Below, in pieces: positions 1-6,383 of a DNA stretch of 8,106 bases. Origin of the DNA: Snowella sp031396835 (GTDB lineage: Bacteria > Cyanobacteriota > Cyanobacteriia > Cyanobacteriales > Microcystaceae). Position 1 is the first letter of the stretch; every line of letters starts with the position of its first letter. The notes beneath the pieces were generated by a model, which was not told the DNA's origin, made no database searches, and saw only the letters and a program-made list of their open reading frames with translations. Made by a program: the position numbers and the translations under genes. The stretch covers positions 1 to 8,106 of the forward strand of contig JANNLO010000053.1 in the NCBI GenBank assembly GCA_031396835.1, written 5' to 3'.

Positions 1-69
1 ACTAATATTAGTCTTTTACGCAGGGGTAGAGGGTATGAATCCTCTATGGAAGTAGGCTTCCCATACTAA
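1..69 (+). CDS. C-terminal tail of an unidentified protein, possibly a TnpB-type transposase (partial, 5' end outside window)
   Basis: Frame 1 is open from the window edge for 22 codons and stops at TAA (67-69). The visible end reads SLLRRGRGYESSMEVGFPY. The piece is too short to identify by homology. I suggest a TnpB/OrfB tail because the frame ends inside a cluster of stem-loops: in IS200/IS605- and IS607-type elements the end of tnpB overlaps the guide RNA and the right end of the element. The frame could also be open by chance, since 22 codons is not significant alone. The bases to the left of the window would decide between these. Confidence 0.3.
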   Translation, partial: TNISLLRRGRGYESSMEVGFPY

Positions 70-153
70 ACGACCATTTCAGGTCGCGCGGCGTTAAACG
101 AATCGCACATTTGATTTTCCAGATAAGCGGCTACGCCGTTATCATCCTACCCT
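23..153 (+). ncRNA. Cluster of stem-loops, candidate structured RNA or insertion-sequence right end
   Basis: Four hairpins follow one another. They are AGAGG/CCTCT (28-32 with 41-45), ATGGAAG/CTTCC-AT (46-52 with 57-64, one bulged C), CGACC/GGTCG (71-75 with 82-86), and GATAA-g-CGGC/GCCG-TTATC (122-131 with 135-143, one bulged G and a 3-base loop). GGGT (24-27) can pair with ACCC (149-152), plus a G-U pair, which would enclose all four hairpins. The first two hairpins lie inside the end of the partial reading frame. This resembles the omega-RNA and right-end region of TnpB elements, but strand and function are inferred. No known RNA family was recognised. Confidence 0.4.
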
Positions 154-209
154 AGCAGAATCTTGGAAAAATGTTAACGCTTTTATCGTTTTCTAGATTA
201 ATTCCTAGT

Positions 210-229
210 CAGGGGAGAAATATCCCCTG
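210..229 (-). terminator. Hairpin downstream of gcvP, weak candidate terminator
   Basis: CAGGGGA (210-216) pairs perfectly with TCCCCTG (223-229) around a 6-base loop, starting 20 bases past the gcvP stop codon. In the gcvP direction the stem is not followed by a clean T-run (the next bases read ACTAGGAATTAATC). It may therefore stabilise the 3' end or act inefficiently rather than be a textbook intrinsic terminator. Confidence 0.45.
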
Positions 230-248
230 TAATGAAACAAGCGAATGC

Positions 249-3197
249 CTAACCCTCTTTATAGGCATCCATTCCCTCACAGGAACAAACCAAATTTCTA
301 TCCCCATAGGCATTATCAACCCGTCCCACACTCGGCCAAAACTTGTGAACCTTTGTCCAAGGTGCAGGATAGGCCGCTTGTTCACGGGAATAGGGACGAT
401 CCCATTCACCAATGAGTAAACTTTCGGCGGTATGAGGTGCATTTTTCAGGGGATTATTTAGGGGAGCGATGGTTCCTTGGGCGATCGCCTCTGCTTCTTG
501 ATAAATAGCAATCATGGCATCACAGAAACGGTCTAACTCCTCTAAAGATTCGCTTTCCGTTGGTTCTACCATCATCGTGCCAGGCACTGGCCAGGAAACC
601 GTTGGCGCATGGAAACCAAAATCCATCAGACGTTTGGCTACATCATCCACTTCAATAGCTGCCGATTTTTTTAACGGGTGTAAATCAATGACGCACTCAT
701 GAGCAACTAAACCATTACTGCCTTTAAAGAGAATAGGATAATAAGCCTCTAAACGACGAGCCATGTAATTCGCATTAAGAATCGCAATTTTCGTAGCCTG
801 AGTTAAGCCTTCAGATCCCATCATGGCGATATACATCCAAGAAATCACCAAAATACTCGCACTACCATAGGGAGCCGCCGAAATCAAACCAATAGATTCA
901 CTCTGGTTCCCCTCTTTCAAAGGGGGGTTAGGGGGGATAACACTCGGTAAAAACGGAATTAAATGAGCTTTAACCCCAATCGGCCCCATGCCTGGCCCAC
1001 CGCCACCGTGAGGAATACAAAAAGTTTTATGGAGATTCAAATGGCAGACATCGGCACCAAAATCGGCGGGACGACACAAGCCCACCTGAGCATTCATGTT
1101 CGCGCCGTCCATGTAAACTTGCCCACCATAAGTATGAATGATTTGACAGATCTCTGTAATGCCTTCTTCAAAAACGCCATGCGTGGAAGGATAAGTCACC
1201 ATCAAAGCCGCAAGAGTGTCTTGATATTTTTCAGCTTTTTGAGTCAAATCAGCGACATCAATATTGCCGTCTCCATCACATTTAACAGGAACCACTTTCA
1301 TGCCACACATCACTGCACTGGCGGGGTTAGTTCCATGTGCCGATTCTGGAATGAGACAAATATTACGGTTAGAGTCTCCGCGACTGAGATGGTACTGACG
1401 GATCACCTGTAAACCCGCATATTCACCCTGGGAACCCGCATTAGGTTGGAGAGAAACACCGTCAAACCCTGTAATTTCCCCTAACCAGTTTTCCAATTGT
1501 TCAAACAAGATTTGATAACCTTCCGTTTGACCCAATGGTGCGAAGGGATGAATTTTACCGAATTCGGGCCAGGTAACGGGCATCATTTCCGCTGCCGCAT
1601 TCAATTTCATCGTGCAAGATCCCAAAGGAATCATGGAAGTATTGAGGGCTAAATCCTTGCTTTCGAGTTGATGCAAATAGCGCAATAACTCATGTTCGGA
1701 ATGATATTTATTGAAAACAGGATCGGTTAAATAGGCACTTTGACGGGCTAAATTATCAGGAAAATCAAATTTTGCGGTTTTGAGTAAATCTTCTACTGTG
1801 AAGGGTAATTCTTCTTTCGCCGAAAAGATTTGCCAGAGATCAATCAAGTCTTGAATGGTTGCCGTTTCATCTAAACTGATGCCCACCGAACCTTCATCGA
1901 GTAATCGCAAGTTGATACAACGAGCTTCTGCCGCTTTGATCAATGCGATCGCACTACTACCACCTACCCCAACTCGTAAGGTATCAAAAACAGGATCATT
2001 ACCAATTGAATAATTAAGCTGTTTTAGCCCTTCTGCCAAGAGAACTGTCAACTGATGAATGCGGAGTGCAATATTTTTCAAACCTTCAGCCCCATGATAG
2101 GCTCCGTACATAGATGCAATCACTGCCAACAAAACCTGAGCCGTACAAATATTACTGGTTGCTTTTTCCCGACGAATATGTTGTTCACGGGTTTGCAATG
2201 CTAGACGTAACGCAGGTTTACCGTGACTATCTTTAGAAACACCGACAATCCGACCTGGAATTTGCCTTTTATAAGCTTCTTTCGTCGCAAAATAGGCCGC
2301 ATGGGGGCCGCCAAAACCGAGTGGAACGCCAAACCGTTGGGTACTGCCGATCGCGATATCTGCACCCAATTCTCCAGGGGAAGTTAGTAAAGCCAAACTC
2401 AGGGGATCAGCCGCTAGAGTGACCAGAGTTCCCGATTCATGGGCTTTATTAATAAAATATCGATAATCGTAAATCACTCCATCGGTAGCAGGATATTGCA
2501 ATAATGCGCCAAAAATCGGCGTATCAAACTCGAATTGATGATGATCACCCACAATAATTTCAATTCCCAAAGGAATCGCACGGGTTTTCACTACTTCAAT
2601 GGTTTGGGGATGACATTGACTCGAAACAAAAAACGCATTAGCTTTATTTTTACAAACCCCATAGCTCATGGCCATGGCTTCGGCGGCGGCGGTTCCTTCA
2701 TCAAGCAGGGATGAATTGGCGATTTCTAGACCCGTTAACTCAATAATCATGGTCTGGAAATTTAACAACGCTTCTAATCTTCCCTGGGCAATTTCTGCTT
2801 GATAGGGAGTGTAAGCCGTGTACCAACCAGGATTTTCGAGAATATTGCGCTGAATAACGGGGGGCGTAATGGTGTCGTAGTAGCCCATGCCGATATAGGA
2901 ACGAAAAACCTGATTTTTAGAGGCGATCGACTTTAATTGGGCAAGAGCCGCGTATTCGCTTTGGGCAGGGGGAAGTTGTAAAGAATTTTGTAATCGGATG
3001 GCGGGGGGAACGGTTTTGGCAATAAAATCTTCTAGGGTACTGATTCCCAATAAATCCAGCATTTTGGCAATTTCTGCTTGATTGGGGCCAATGTGGCGAT
3101 TAATAAAAGTATCTCTGGGGGCTAAGGTTTTTTCTAAGGAAGTTAAATTAGGGAACGTGACCGTATTCGAGCGGTTAGTAAGTTCTAGATTCGGCAT
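249..3197 (-). CDS. gcvP: Glycine dehydrogenase (aminomethyl-transferring), P-protein of the glycine cleavage system
   Basis: This is the PLP-dependent decarboxylase that takes CO2 from glycine and passes the aminomethyl group to the lipoyl arm of H-protein. In cyanobacteria it serves photorespiratory glycine breakdown and C1 supply in the cytoplasm. The protein has 982 residues, normal for the single-chain cyanobacterial and plant form. It starts with the family signature DTFINRHIGP and carries TREQHIRREKATSNICTAQ (about 335-355), GSCTMKLNAA (about 526-537) and PNAGSQGEYAGLQ (about 587-600). The PLP-binding lysine is Lys724 in HLNLHKTF, followed by the glycine-rich HGGGGPGMGP. The end, DNAYGDRNLVCSC, is also typical. 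The ATG at 3197 puts the family signature at the expected distance; no clear Shine-Dalgarno precedes it. Residues 755-763 (PPNPPLKEG) come from an in-frame repeat. gcvT and gcvH are not adjacent. Confidence 0.98.
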   Translation of the reverse strand: MPNLELTNRSNTVTFPNLTSLEKTLAPRDTFINRHIGPNQAEIAKMLDLLGISTLEDFIAKTVPPAIRLQNSLQLPPAQSEYAALAQLKSIASKNQVFRSYIGMGYYDTITPPVIQRNILENPGWYTAYTPYQAEIAQGRLEALLNFQTMIIELTGLEIANSSLLDEGTAAAEAMAMSYGVCKNKANAFFVSSQCHPQTIEVVKTRAIPLGIEIIVGDHHQFEFDTPIFGALLQYPATDGVIYDYRYFINKAHESGTLVTLAADPLSLALLTSPGELGADIAIGSTQRFGVPLGFGGPHAAYFATKEAYKRQIPGRIVGVSKDSHGKPALRLALQTREQHIRREKATSNICTAQVLLAVIASMYGAYHGAEGLKNIALRIHQLTVLLAEGLKQLNYSIGNDPVFDTLRVGVGGSSAIALIKAAEARCINLRLLDEGSVGISLDETATIQDLIDLWQIFSAKEELPFTVEDLLKTAKFDFPDNLARQSAYLTDPVFNKYHSEHELLRYLHQLESKDLALNTSMIPLGSCTMKLNAAAEMMPVTWPEFGKIHPFAPLGQTEGYQILFEQLENWLGEITGFDGVSLQPNAGSQGEYAGLQVIRQYHLSRGDSNRNICLIPESAHGTNPASAVMCGMKVVPVKCDGDGNIDVADLTQKAEKYQDTLAALMVTYPSTHGVFEEGITEICQIIHTYGGQVYMDGANMNAQVGLCRPADFGADVCHLNLHKTFCIPHGGGGPGMGPIGVKAHLIPFLPSVIPPNPPLKEGNQSESIGLISAAPYGSASILVISWMYIAMMGSEGLTQATKIAILNANYMARRLEAYYPILFKGSNGLVAHECVIDLHPLKKSAAIEVDDVAKRLMDFGFHAPTVSWPVPGTMMVEPTESESLEELDRFCDAMIAIYQEAEAIAQGTIAPLNNPLKNAPHTAESLLIGEWDRPYSREQAAYPAPWTKVHKFWPSVGRVDNAYGDRNLVCSCEGMDAYKEG
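907..940 (-). repeat. G-rich cyanobacterial dispersed repeat lying inside gcvP
   Basis: On the plus strand the core reads TTTCAAAGGGGGGTTAGGGG, continuing with two more G and AT. Read in the gcvP frame it encodes PPNPPLKEG (residues 755-763). I recognise this motif from memory as a short repeat that is common between genes in many cyanobacteria. Here it sits in a linker of the P-protein, between FLPSVI and the conserved SAAPYGSASI. Both the nucleotide motif and the reading frame are visible directly; its status as a genome-wide repeat is from memory, because only one copy is in this window. Confidence 0.65.
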
Positions 3198-3244
3198 GAT
3201 TTGGCAAGGTCAATAAAGATTACTATAAGGTTAAGCTTAACGAG

Positions 3245-3274
3245 ACTGTATCATTTTGTAACAAATTTTGGCAA
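3245..3274 (-). promoter_or_regulatory. Candidate gcvP promoter
   Basis: Read on the minus strand, TTGCCA (3269-3274) and TACAGT (3245-3250) are separated by 18 bases. Each matches the sigma70-type consensus at four of six positions. The -10 lies about 48 bases upstream of the gcvP ATG. Nothing else in the interval resembles a promoter as well, but AT-rich DNA gives such matches easily. Confidence 0.35.
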
Positions 3275-3278
3275 CTTG

Positions 3279-3296
3279 AGATGATGATTCTCATCT
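3279..3296. promoter_or_regulatory. Fur-box-like dyad upstream of gcvP
   Basis: AGATGA (minus strand) and its complement TCATCT flank a 6-base centre, giving an 18-base dyad. By hand, the 16-base core GATGAGAATCATCATC matches the corresponding part of the classical Fur box (AATGATAATCATTATC) at 13 positions. It sits 4 bases upstream of the proposed -35 of gcvP, where a regulator could act. Binding by Fur or another dyad-recognising protein is inferred. Confidence 0.3.
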
Positions 3297-3303
3297 GTTC
3301 TTG

Positions 3304-3338
3304 GCGATCGCAGATTGACTACTTGGGACGGCGATCGC
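3304..3338. repeat. Pair of HIP1 octamers (GCGATCGC) upstream of gcvP
   Basis: Two perfect GCGATCGC palindromes lie at 3304-3311 and 3331-3338, 19 bases apart, in the gap between the ATPase gene and gcvP. HIP1 is a highly iterated palindrome typical of many cyanobacterial genomes. Other perfect copies in this window start at 481, 1945, 3505, 3735, 3935, 4546, 5954, 6850 and 7658. Confidence 0.9.
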
Positions 3339-3358
3339 ATTTAACTCTTGCAAATCAG

Positions 3359-4027
3359 CTAAAAAGTTTTAACCTGCTGTGCTAACCAACGATGGAGAAT
3401 GGTGGCTGTTCTTCGCCAAGAGCCTTCCGACTCCTGAAGAATTGTTAATAAAAATTGATCGGTCAATTTATTTTGAAGTTGTTCAAAGGCTAAATTCTGT
3501 TCTGGCGATCGCTCTGGGAGTAATTCTGAAAAAAAGTGTTGATTAATCCAGCATTTGAGCCTGGGCAGGGTTAGATGATCGAGATCAATGGTTTTCGTTT
3601 GATAACCAACTAAACGGGCTAAGGGAGCTAAATTTTGATGACTTCCCACCACAATGGTTAAACGCAATTTATAAGCTTTTTTTAAGGCCCAAATTAGAGT
3701 CGGCCAGGGAATACGATTGGCTTCATCCCAATAGGCGATCGCGCTCCCTGTGGGATCAGGTTGATATGGAGGAAAAGTTTGCCATTGCCAAGGAGCCTGA
3801 TAGAAATAGTGACCGCGCGTTTGTTGTTGCCAATGCAAAAGATGGGAGGTTTTGCCCGCGCCCTTTTCTCCCAAAAATTGCACAAAAAGTCGTTGCCCAG
3901 GACTAACTGCCTGGGAATAGCCAAAATCTAGCCAGCGATCGCCCTTAATCTGTAAATCCTGGGGTGCGAAAAAAGGGTTTCGCTTTAAACCGAAAGAATG
4001 ATAGGGATCAAGACTATAAACATTCAT
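3359..4027 (-). CDS. Short P-loop ATPase with ExeA-like N-terminus, function unknown
   Basis: The protein has 222 residues. The N-terminus YHSFGLKRNPFF (9-20) resembles the FGLxxNPF signature that opens ExeA/GspA-type AAA ATPases. A Walker A motif GEKGAGKT lies at 53-60 and a Walker B-like strand IAYWDE at 97-102. A further strand ending in GSHQN (126-132) could be the sensor-1 position. The C-terminal part (about 155-222) is helical and basic, with SWRRTATILHRWL. No membrane segment or extra domain is seen, so it is shorter than classical ExeA. Its ATG lies in an ATGA overlap with the upstream gene, which suggests translational coupling and joint function with the two beta-domain proteins. 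The coding sequence holds three HIP1 sites. Nucleotide binding is well supported; the substrate and process are unknown. Confidence 0.85.
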   Translation of the reverse strand: MNVYSLDPYHSFGLKRNPFFAPQDLQIKGDRWLDFGYSQAVSPGQRLFVQFLGEKGAGKTSHLLHWQQQTRGHYFYQAPWQWQTFPPYQPDPTGSAIAYWDEANRIPWPTLIWALKKAYKLRLTIVVGSHQNLAPLARLVGYQTKTIDLDHLTLPRLKCWINQHFFSELLPERSPEQNLAFEQLQNKLTDQFLLTILQESEGSWRRTATILHRWLAQQVKTF

Positions 4028-4383
4028 GGTTTTGCCAAACGACTAACTACGCGAATAATTGCTTTATCCTGTTGTTTTTCAGCAAAAAATCCCTGTTTTG
4101 ATTTCACCATTACTTCCCAAATAATCCGAATCAATTCACCGTCATAGGAAAGGGGCGCGCTAAGGGGAATTTCGTATTCAAACGGCACGGGAACTAAGGA
4201 AGCCAATCGTATTTGCTGAGAAAACAGTTCCATCTTTTCCTGAGTACCTCGTCCTTCTGTGCGCCAACCAATTTTTAAAGTTGCTGGTTGAAAATCCTTA
4301 TCAGAATCGGTCTGCCAATAGCAGTCTCCCTGAACTATTTGTCCTGGGCAAACTTGAGTTTGTTTAAGTTGAATGCGAATCAT
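4024..4383 (-). CDS. Small beta-rich protein, possible arrestin-like fold, function unknown
   Basis: The protein has 119 residues with no signal peptide and no membrane helix. Alternating hydrophobic strands suggest a beta sandwich. CPGQIVQGDCYW (12-23) looks like the early strand pair of arrestin-like domains. The later EIPLSAPLSYDGELIRIIW matches, without gaps, a segment near the C-terminus of the upstream membrane protein, at EIPLS, S, G, I and W. The fold call rests on this pattern and not on a database match. The gene starts 3 bases after the stop of the upstream gene and overlaps the ATPase start by 4 bases, so it is the middle gene of a tight operon. No good Shine-Dalgarno is visible, consistent with coupled translation. 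Confidence 0.8.
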   Translation of the reverse strand: MIRIQLKQTQVCPGQIVQGDCYWQTDSDKDFQPATLKIGWRTEGRGTQEKMELFSQQIRLASLVPVPFEYEIPLSAPLSYDGELIRIIWEVMVKSKQGFFAEKQQDKAIIRVVSRLAKP

Positions 4384-4386
4384 AGT

Positions 4387-5151
4387 TTAAGGATCAACAA
4401 CAAAGGTTAAATAGGTATGTTTGTGTTCTAATAAACCAGGGTAACTTTCTTCTATATCTAATATCCAACGAATTTGATTATTTTTTCCTTCAAATGAAGA
4501 ACTATAGGACAACGGAATTTCTAAATCAAAATGGGTAATAACCTCGCGATCGCCACAAAGTAAATTGCCAGAATAAATCATGTTTTCATAAACCACCGCC
4601 ACATCGGTTACAGTATCCGTACCTTTCGTGTAACTTGCTCGCTCTGCACAAATCAAATTAACTTTAATGTGGCTATTAACCGGAAACTTATTAATTTTAA
4701 ATAAATTTGTCCAAAAATTCTGCTTTAAGCGTCTTCGGAATGTTACGCGATCGTTTTCTCCCACTTTGAGAGGATAATGGGAAAATATTAACTCTGCGGG
4801 TAAAAAGCCTTGCCTAGCTCCTATTTCATAACGTTCAGATTCATCCAGGGCAATTTTTACGATCTTATATACAATAGAAAAGATAATCAAAGTGATAAAA
4901 ATGGGCCAAATAACATCGACCCATGTGATCCAAAAAGAAAATAGCAAATTAGCCATAGTAGCGAGCCCAATAGCGATCAATGTGATCCATAAGCCAACAA
5001 GCCAAATTGGGTTAGTCCGAAGAGAGATTTGCCATTGAACTTTAAGATCCTCCCTAAGCACAGATCCTTCATCCCTTAATTGAATTTTTAAAGGAGAAAA
5101 GTTAGAAATGAGTTCGTTCTTGTTGGGTGCTATCTTTGGTAGTTCAAACAT
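4387..5151 (-). CDS. Two-helix membrane protein with C-terminal beta-rich (arrestin-like?) domain
   Basis: The protein has 254 residues. A polar N-terminal segment (1-45) precedes two hydrophobic helices (about 48-70 and 75-100), then a soluble region to the end. The short WITWVD turn between the helices suggests a hairpin with both ends on the same side of the membrane, probably the cytoplasm, because basic residues follow the second helix. The soluble part begins near ELIFSHYPLKVGE and ends in TFVVDP. It contains EIPLSYSSSFEGKNNQIRW, which lines up with the 119-residue protein encoded next. The start is supported by AAGGGA 3 bases upstream of the ATG. A candidate promoter lies just ahead, so this is probably the first gene of a three-gene operon. 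Function is unknown; a membrane anchor for the downstream proteins is an inference. Confidence 0.85.
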   Translation of the reverse strand: MFELPKIAPNKNELISNFSPLKIQLRDEGSVLREDLKVQWQISLRTNPIWLVGLWITLIAIGLATMANLLFSFWITWVDVIWPIFITLIIFSIVYKIVKIALDESERYEIGARQGFLPAELIFSHYPLKVGENDRVTFRRRLKQNFWTNLFKINKFPVNSHIKVNLICAERASYTKGTDTVTDVAVVYENMIYSGNLLCGDREVITHFDLEIPLSYSSSFEGKNNQIRWILDIEESYPGLLEHKHTYLTFVVDP

Positions 5152-5215
5152 GGTTCCCTTTTTAATTTAAAAATTCAGTTCAAAATTTTTGTGCGATAAA
5201 TTGCTGTTGATAACT

Positions 5216-5244
5216 ATTTTTGTGACTTCAATAAATTTAGTCAA
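5216..5244 (-). promoter_or_regulatory. Candidate promoter of the three-gene cassette
   Basis: On the minus strand, TTGACT (5239-5244, five of six consensus bases) is followed after 17 bases by AAAAAT (5216-5221, four of six). This lies about 65 bases upstream of the ATG at 5151, in the gap after the Uma2 gene. The -10 is weak, and readthrough from the Uma2 gene cannot be excluded because no terminator is evident between them. Confidence 0.35.
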
Positions 5245-5259
5245 TTTAGTTAGATCGTA

Positions 5260-5862
5260 TTACCAAATCTTAGCCATTACTAACTCAAAACCGAACAGTT
5301 CAGGATCACCACTCACTGTTTCAGGAGAATTTAAAATGACAGTTTCCTGATTCGGGCGATAAATATGTACCTTCTGATTTTGGCGGTCAATTAACCAACC
5401 CAATAAAGTTCCATTCGCAAGATATTCCTCCATTTTTTTCTGCAAACTGGATATAGTATCGCTGACAGAACGCAATTCAATGACAAAATCGGGACAAATC
5501 GGCGCGAAAGATGCTTTCTGTTTTGCGGTTAAAGTATTCCAGCGTTCTAACTTCATCCAAGCCGCATCGGGAGAACGGGTTGCACCATTGGGCAAAGTAA
5601 ACCCTGCACTGGAGTCAAACCCCAGCCCCGTCCCATCTCGTTCCGCCCAACTTCCCAGTTGCACCGCGATATTAAAATTCCGATTCCCTGTATCTGAAAA
5701 TGCGGGAGGCATAACGATCACTTCTCCAGTGGCAGTACGTTCAATGCGTAAATCTCGATTAGCTAAACAAAATTCATAGAATTGATCCTCCGTCATCGGC
5801 AAAATCCAAGGCAAATCAATCTTTAGTGGTGCTGAAGTCGCTTGTACAAGTAATGCTGTCAT
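5260..5862 (-). CDS. Uma2-family protein (DUF820), putative PD-(D/E)XK nuclease fold
   Basis: The 200 residues show the Uma2 family order. An MTEDQFYEF segment (23-31) is followed by the ERTATGEVIVMPP strand pair (41-53), TRSPDAAW (95-102, with the conserved Asp99), and CPDFVIELRSVSD (123-135, with Asp125 and Glu129). The helix KKMEEYLANG and the strand LLGWLIDR follow (142-160). The family is strongly expanded in cyanobacteria and shares the restriction-endonuclease-like fold, but its biological role is not established. The start is well supported: AGAGGTG lies 4 bases before the ATG. No partner toxin, antitoxin or methyltransferase is adjacent. The gene appears complete. Confidence 0.92.
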   Translation of the reverse strand: MTALLVQATSAPLKIDLPWILPMTEDQFYEFCLANRDLRIERTATGEVIVMPPAFSDTGNRNFNIAVQLGSWAERDGTGLGFDSSAGFTLPNGATRSPDAAWMKLERWNTLTAKQKASFAPICPDFVIELRSVSDTISSLQKKMEEYLANGTLLGWLIDRQNQKVHIYRPNQETVILNSPETVSGDPELFGFELVMAKIW

Positions 5863-6383
5863 GTTTCACCTCTAGGACTGAATTTAACTAACAACTGATA
5901 CCATTATGGACTCGTTAAGCTTCAATTTTCACCAAATAGGAAATAGGAAGACAGCGATCGCAGAGTGGGATCACTTTTCCAGATGGTACAGAATTTGAGA
6001 CGATTTGCTGTATTACTGTTGAGTTACTATGATTAACAATGCATTTTTGAATCCATATTTTGAGAAATTTCTCTGGTTACTTCAAGAAAATCAGACAATA
6101 TTTTTGATCGATTATCCCGTCGCCAAACAATTGCCATTTGAAATACAGGTAACTGTTCTGGGATGATTCGATAAACATGGTTTTCTGGGAGTACAATTAC
6201 CAAGGAATCTTTTGTGACTATTTCATACGTTAAAGAATGTTGAGAAGATCACATTAAAAGATATTAAAATTACAAGAATAATCGTCTTTAATTCATGAAG
6301 CTATTTTAAGCTAAACTCTTTATTAGTAATGCTTGGTTAATTAATTTTATCTTATTTTATTTGAGCTAAGGCTAAAAGTTGCA
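5863..6383. other. Long gene-poor stretch between the Uma2 gene and the small membrane protein gene
   Basis: About 520 bases without an intact gene. The first part holds the Uma2 ribosome-binding site (5867-5873), a short tandem ATAGGAAATAGGAA (5936-5949) and one HIP1 site (5954-5961). The middle holds the LysR-type remnant described separately. The last part (6249-6383) is very AT-rich, probably contains the promoter of the downstream small gene, and shows no coding signal or RNA structure I can support. Confidence 0.6.
6033..6248 (-). pseudogene. C-terminal remnant of a LysR-type transcriptional regulator
   Basis: A minus-strand frame is open for 71 residues between stops and has no start codon at its beginning. 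Its first part, YEIVTKDSLVIVLPENH, resembles the middle of a LysR effector-binding domain. Its second part, VFQMAIVWRRDNRSKILSDF, resembles the end of such a domain (the AIVWRRDN...LxxFL segment). In complete LysR proteins these two segments are normally some 80-90 residues apart. Here they are almost adjacent, which suggests an internal deletion as well as loss of the whole N-terminal half with the helix-turn-helix. The upstream DNA (above 6248) shows no continuation in any frame that I could follow. Family assignment is by motif recognition only. Confidence 0.6.

Noticed and set aside
67..145. Minus-strand open stretch of about 26 codons (…YLENQMCDSFNAARPEMVV)
   Set aside because: It is short, bounded by stops on both sides, lacks a supported start, and lies within the stem-loop cluster, which explains it better.
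963..1412. 149-codon plus-strand open frame inside gcvP
   Set aside because: It is antisense to a clearly identified gene, and its translation shows no recognisable family. It is a shadow of gcvP codon usage.
3198..3358. Possible glycine riboswitch upstream of gcvP
   Set aside because: The 161-base leader region was read on the minus strand, and neither the conserved glycine-aptamer core nor a tandem aptamer arrangement is visible.
5480..5779. 99-codon plus-strand open frame opposite the Uma2 gene
   Set aside because: It is fully antisense to a well-supported Uma2 gene and has no ribosome-binding site or family motif.
5916..6033. Minus-strand frame ending VPSGKVIPLCDRCLPISYLVKIEA, overlapping the LysR remnant in another frame
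   Set aside because: It has a protein-like look but no start, no recognised family, and is partly made of a HIP1 site. It could be another gene remnant, but the support is too thin to annotate.
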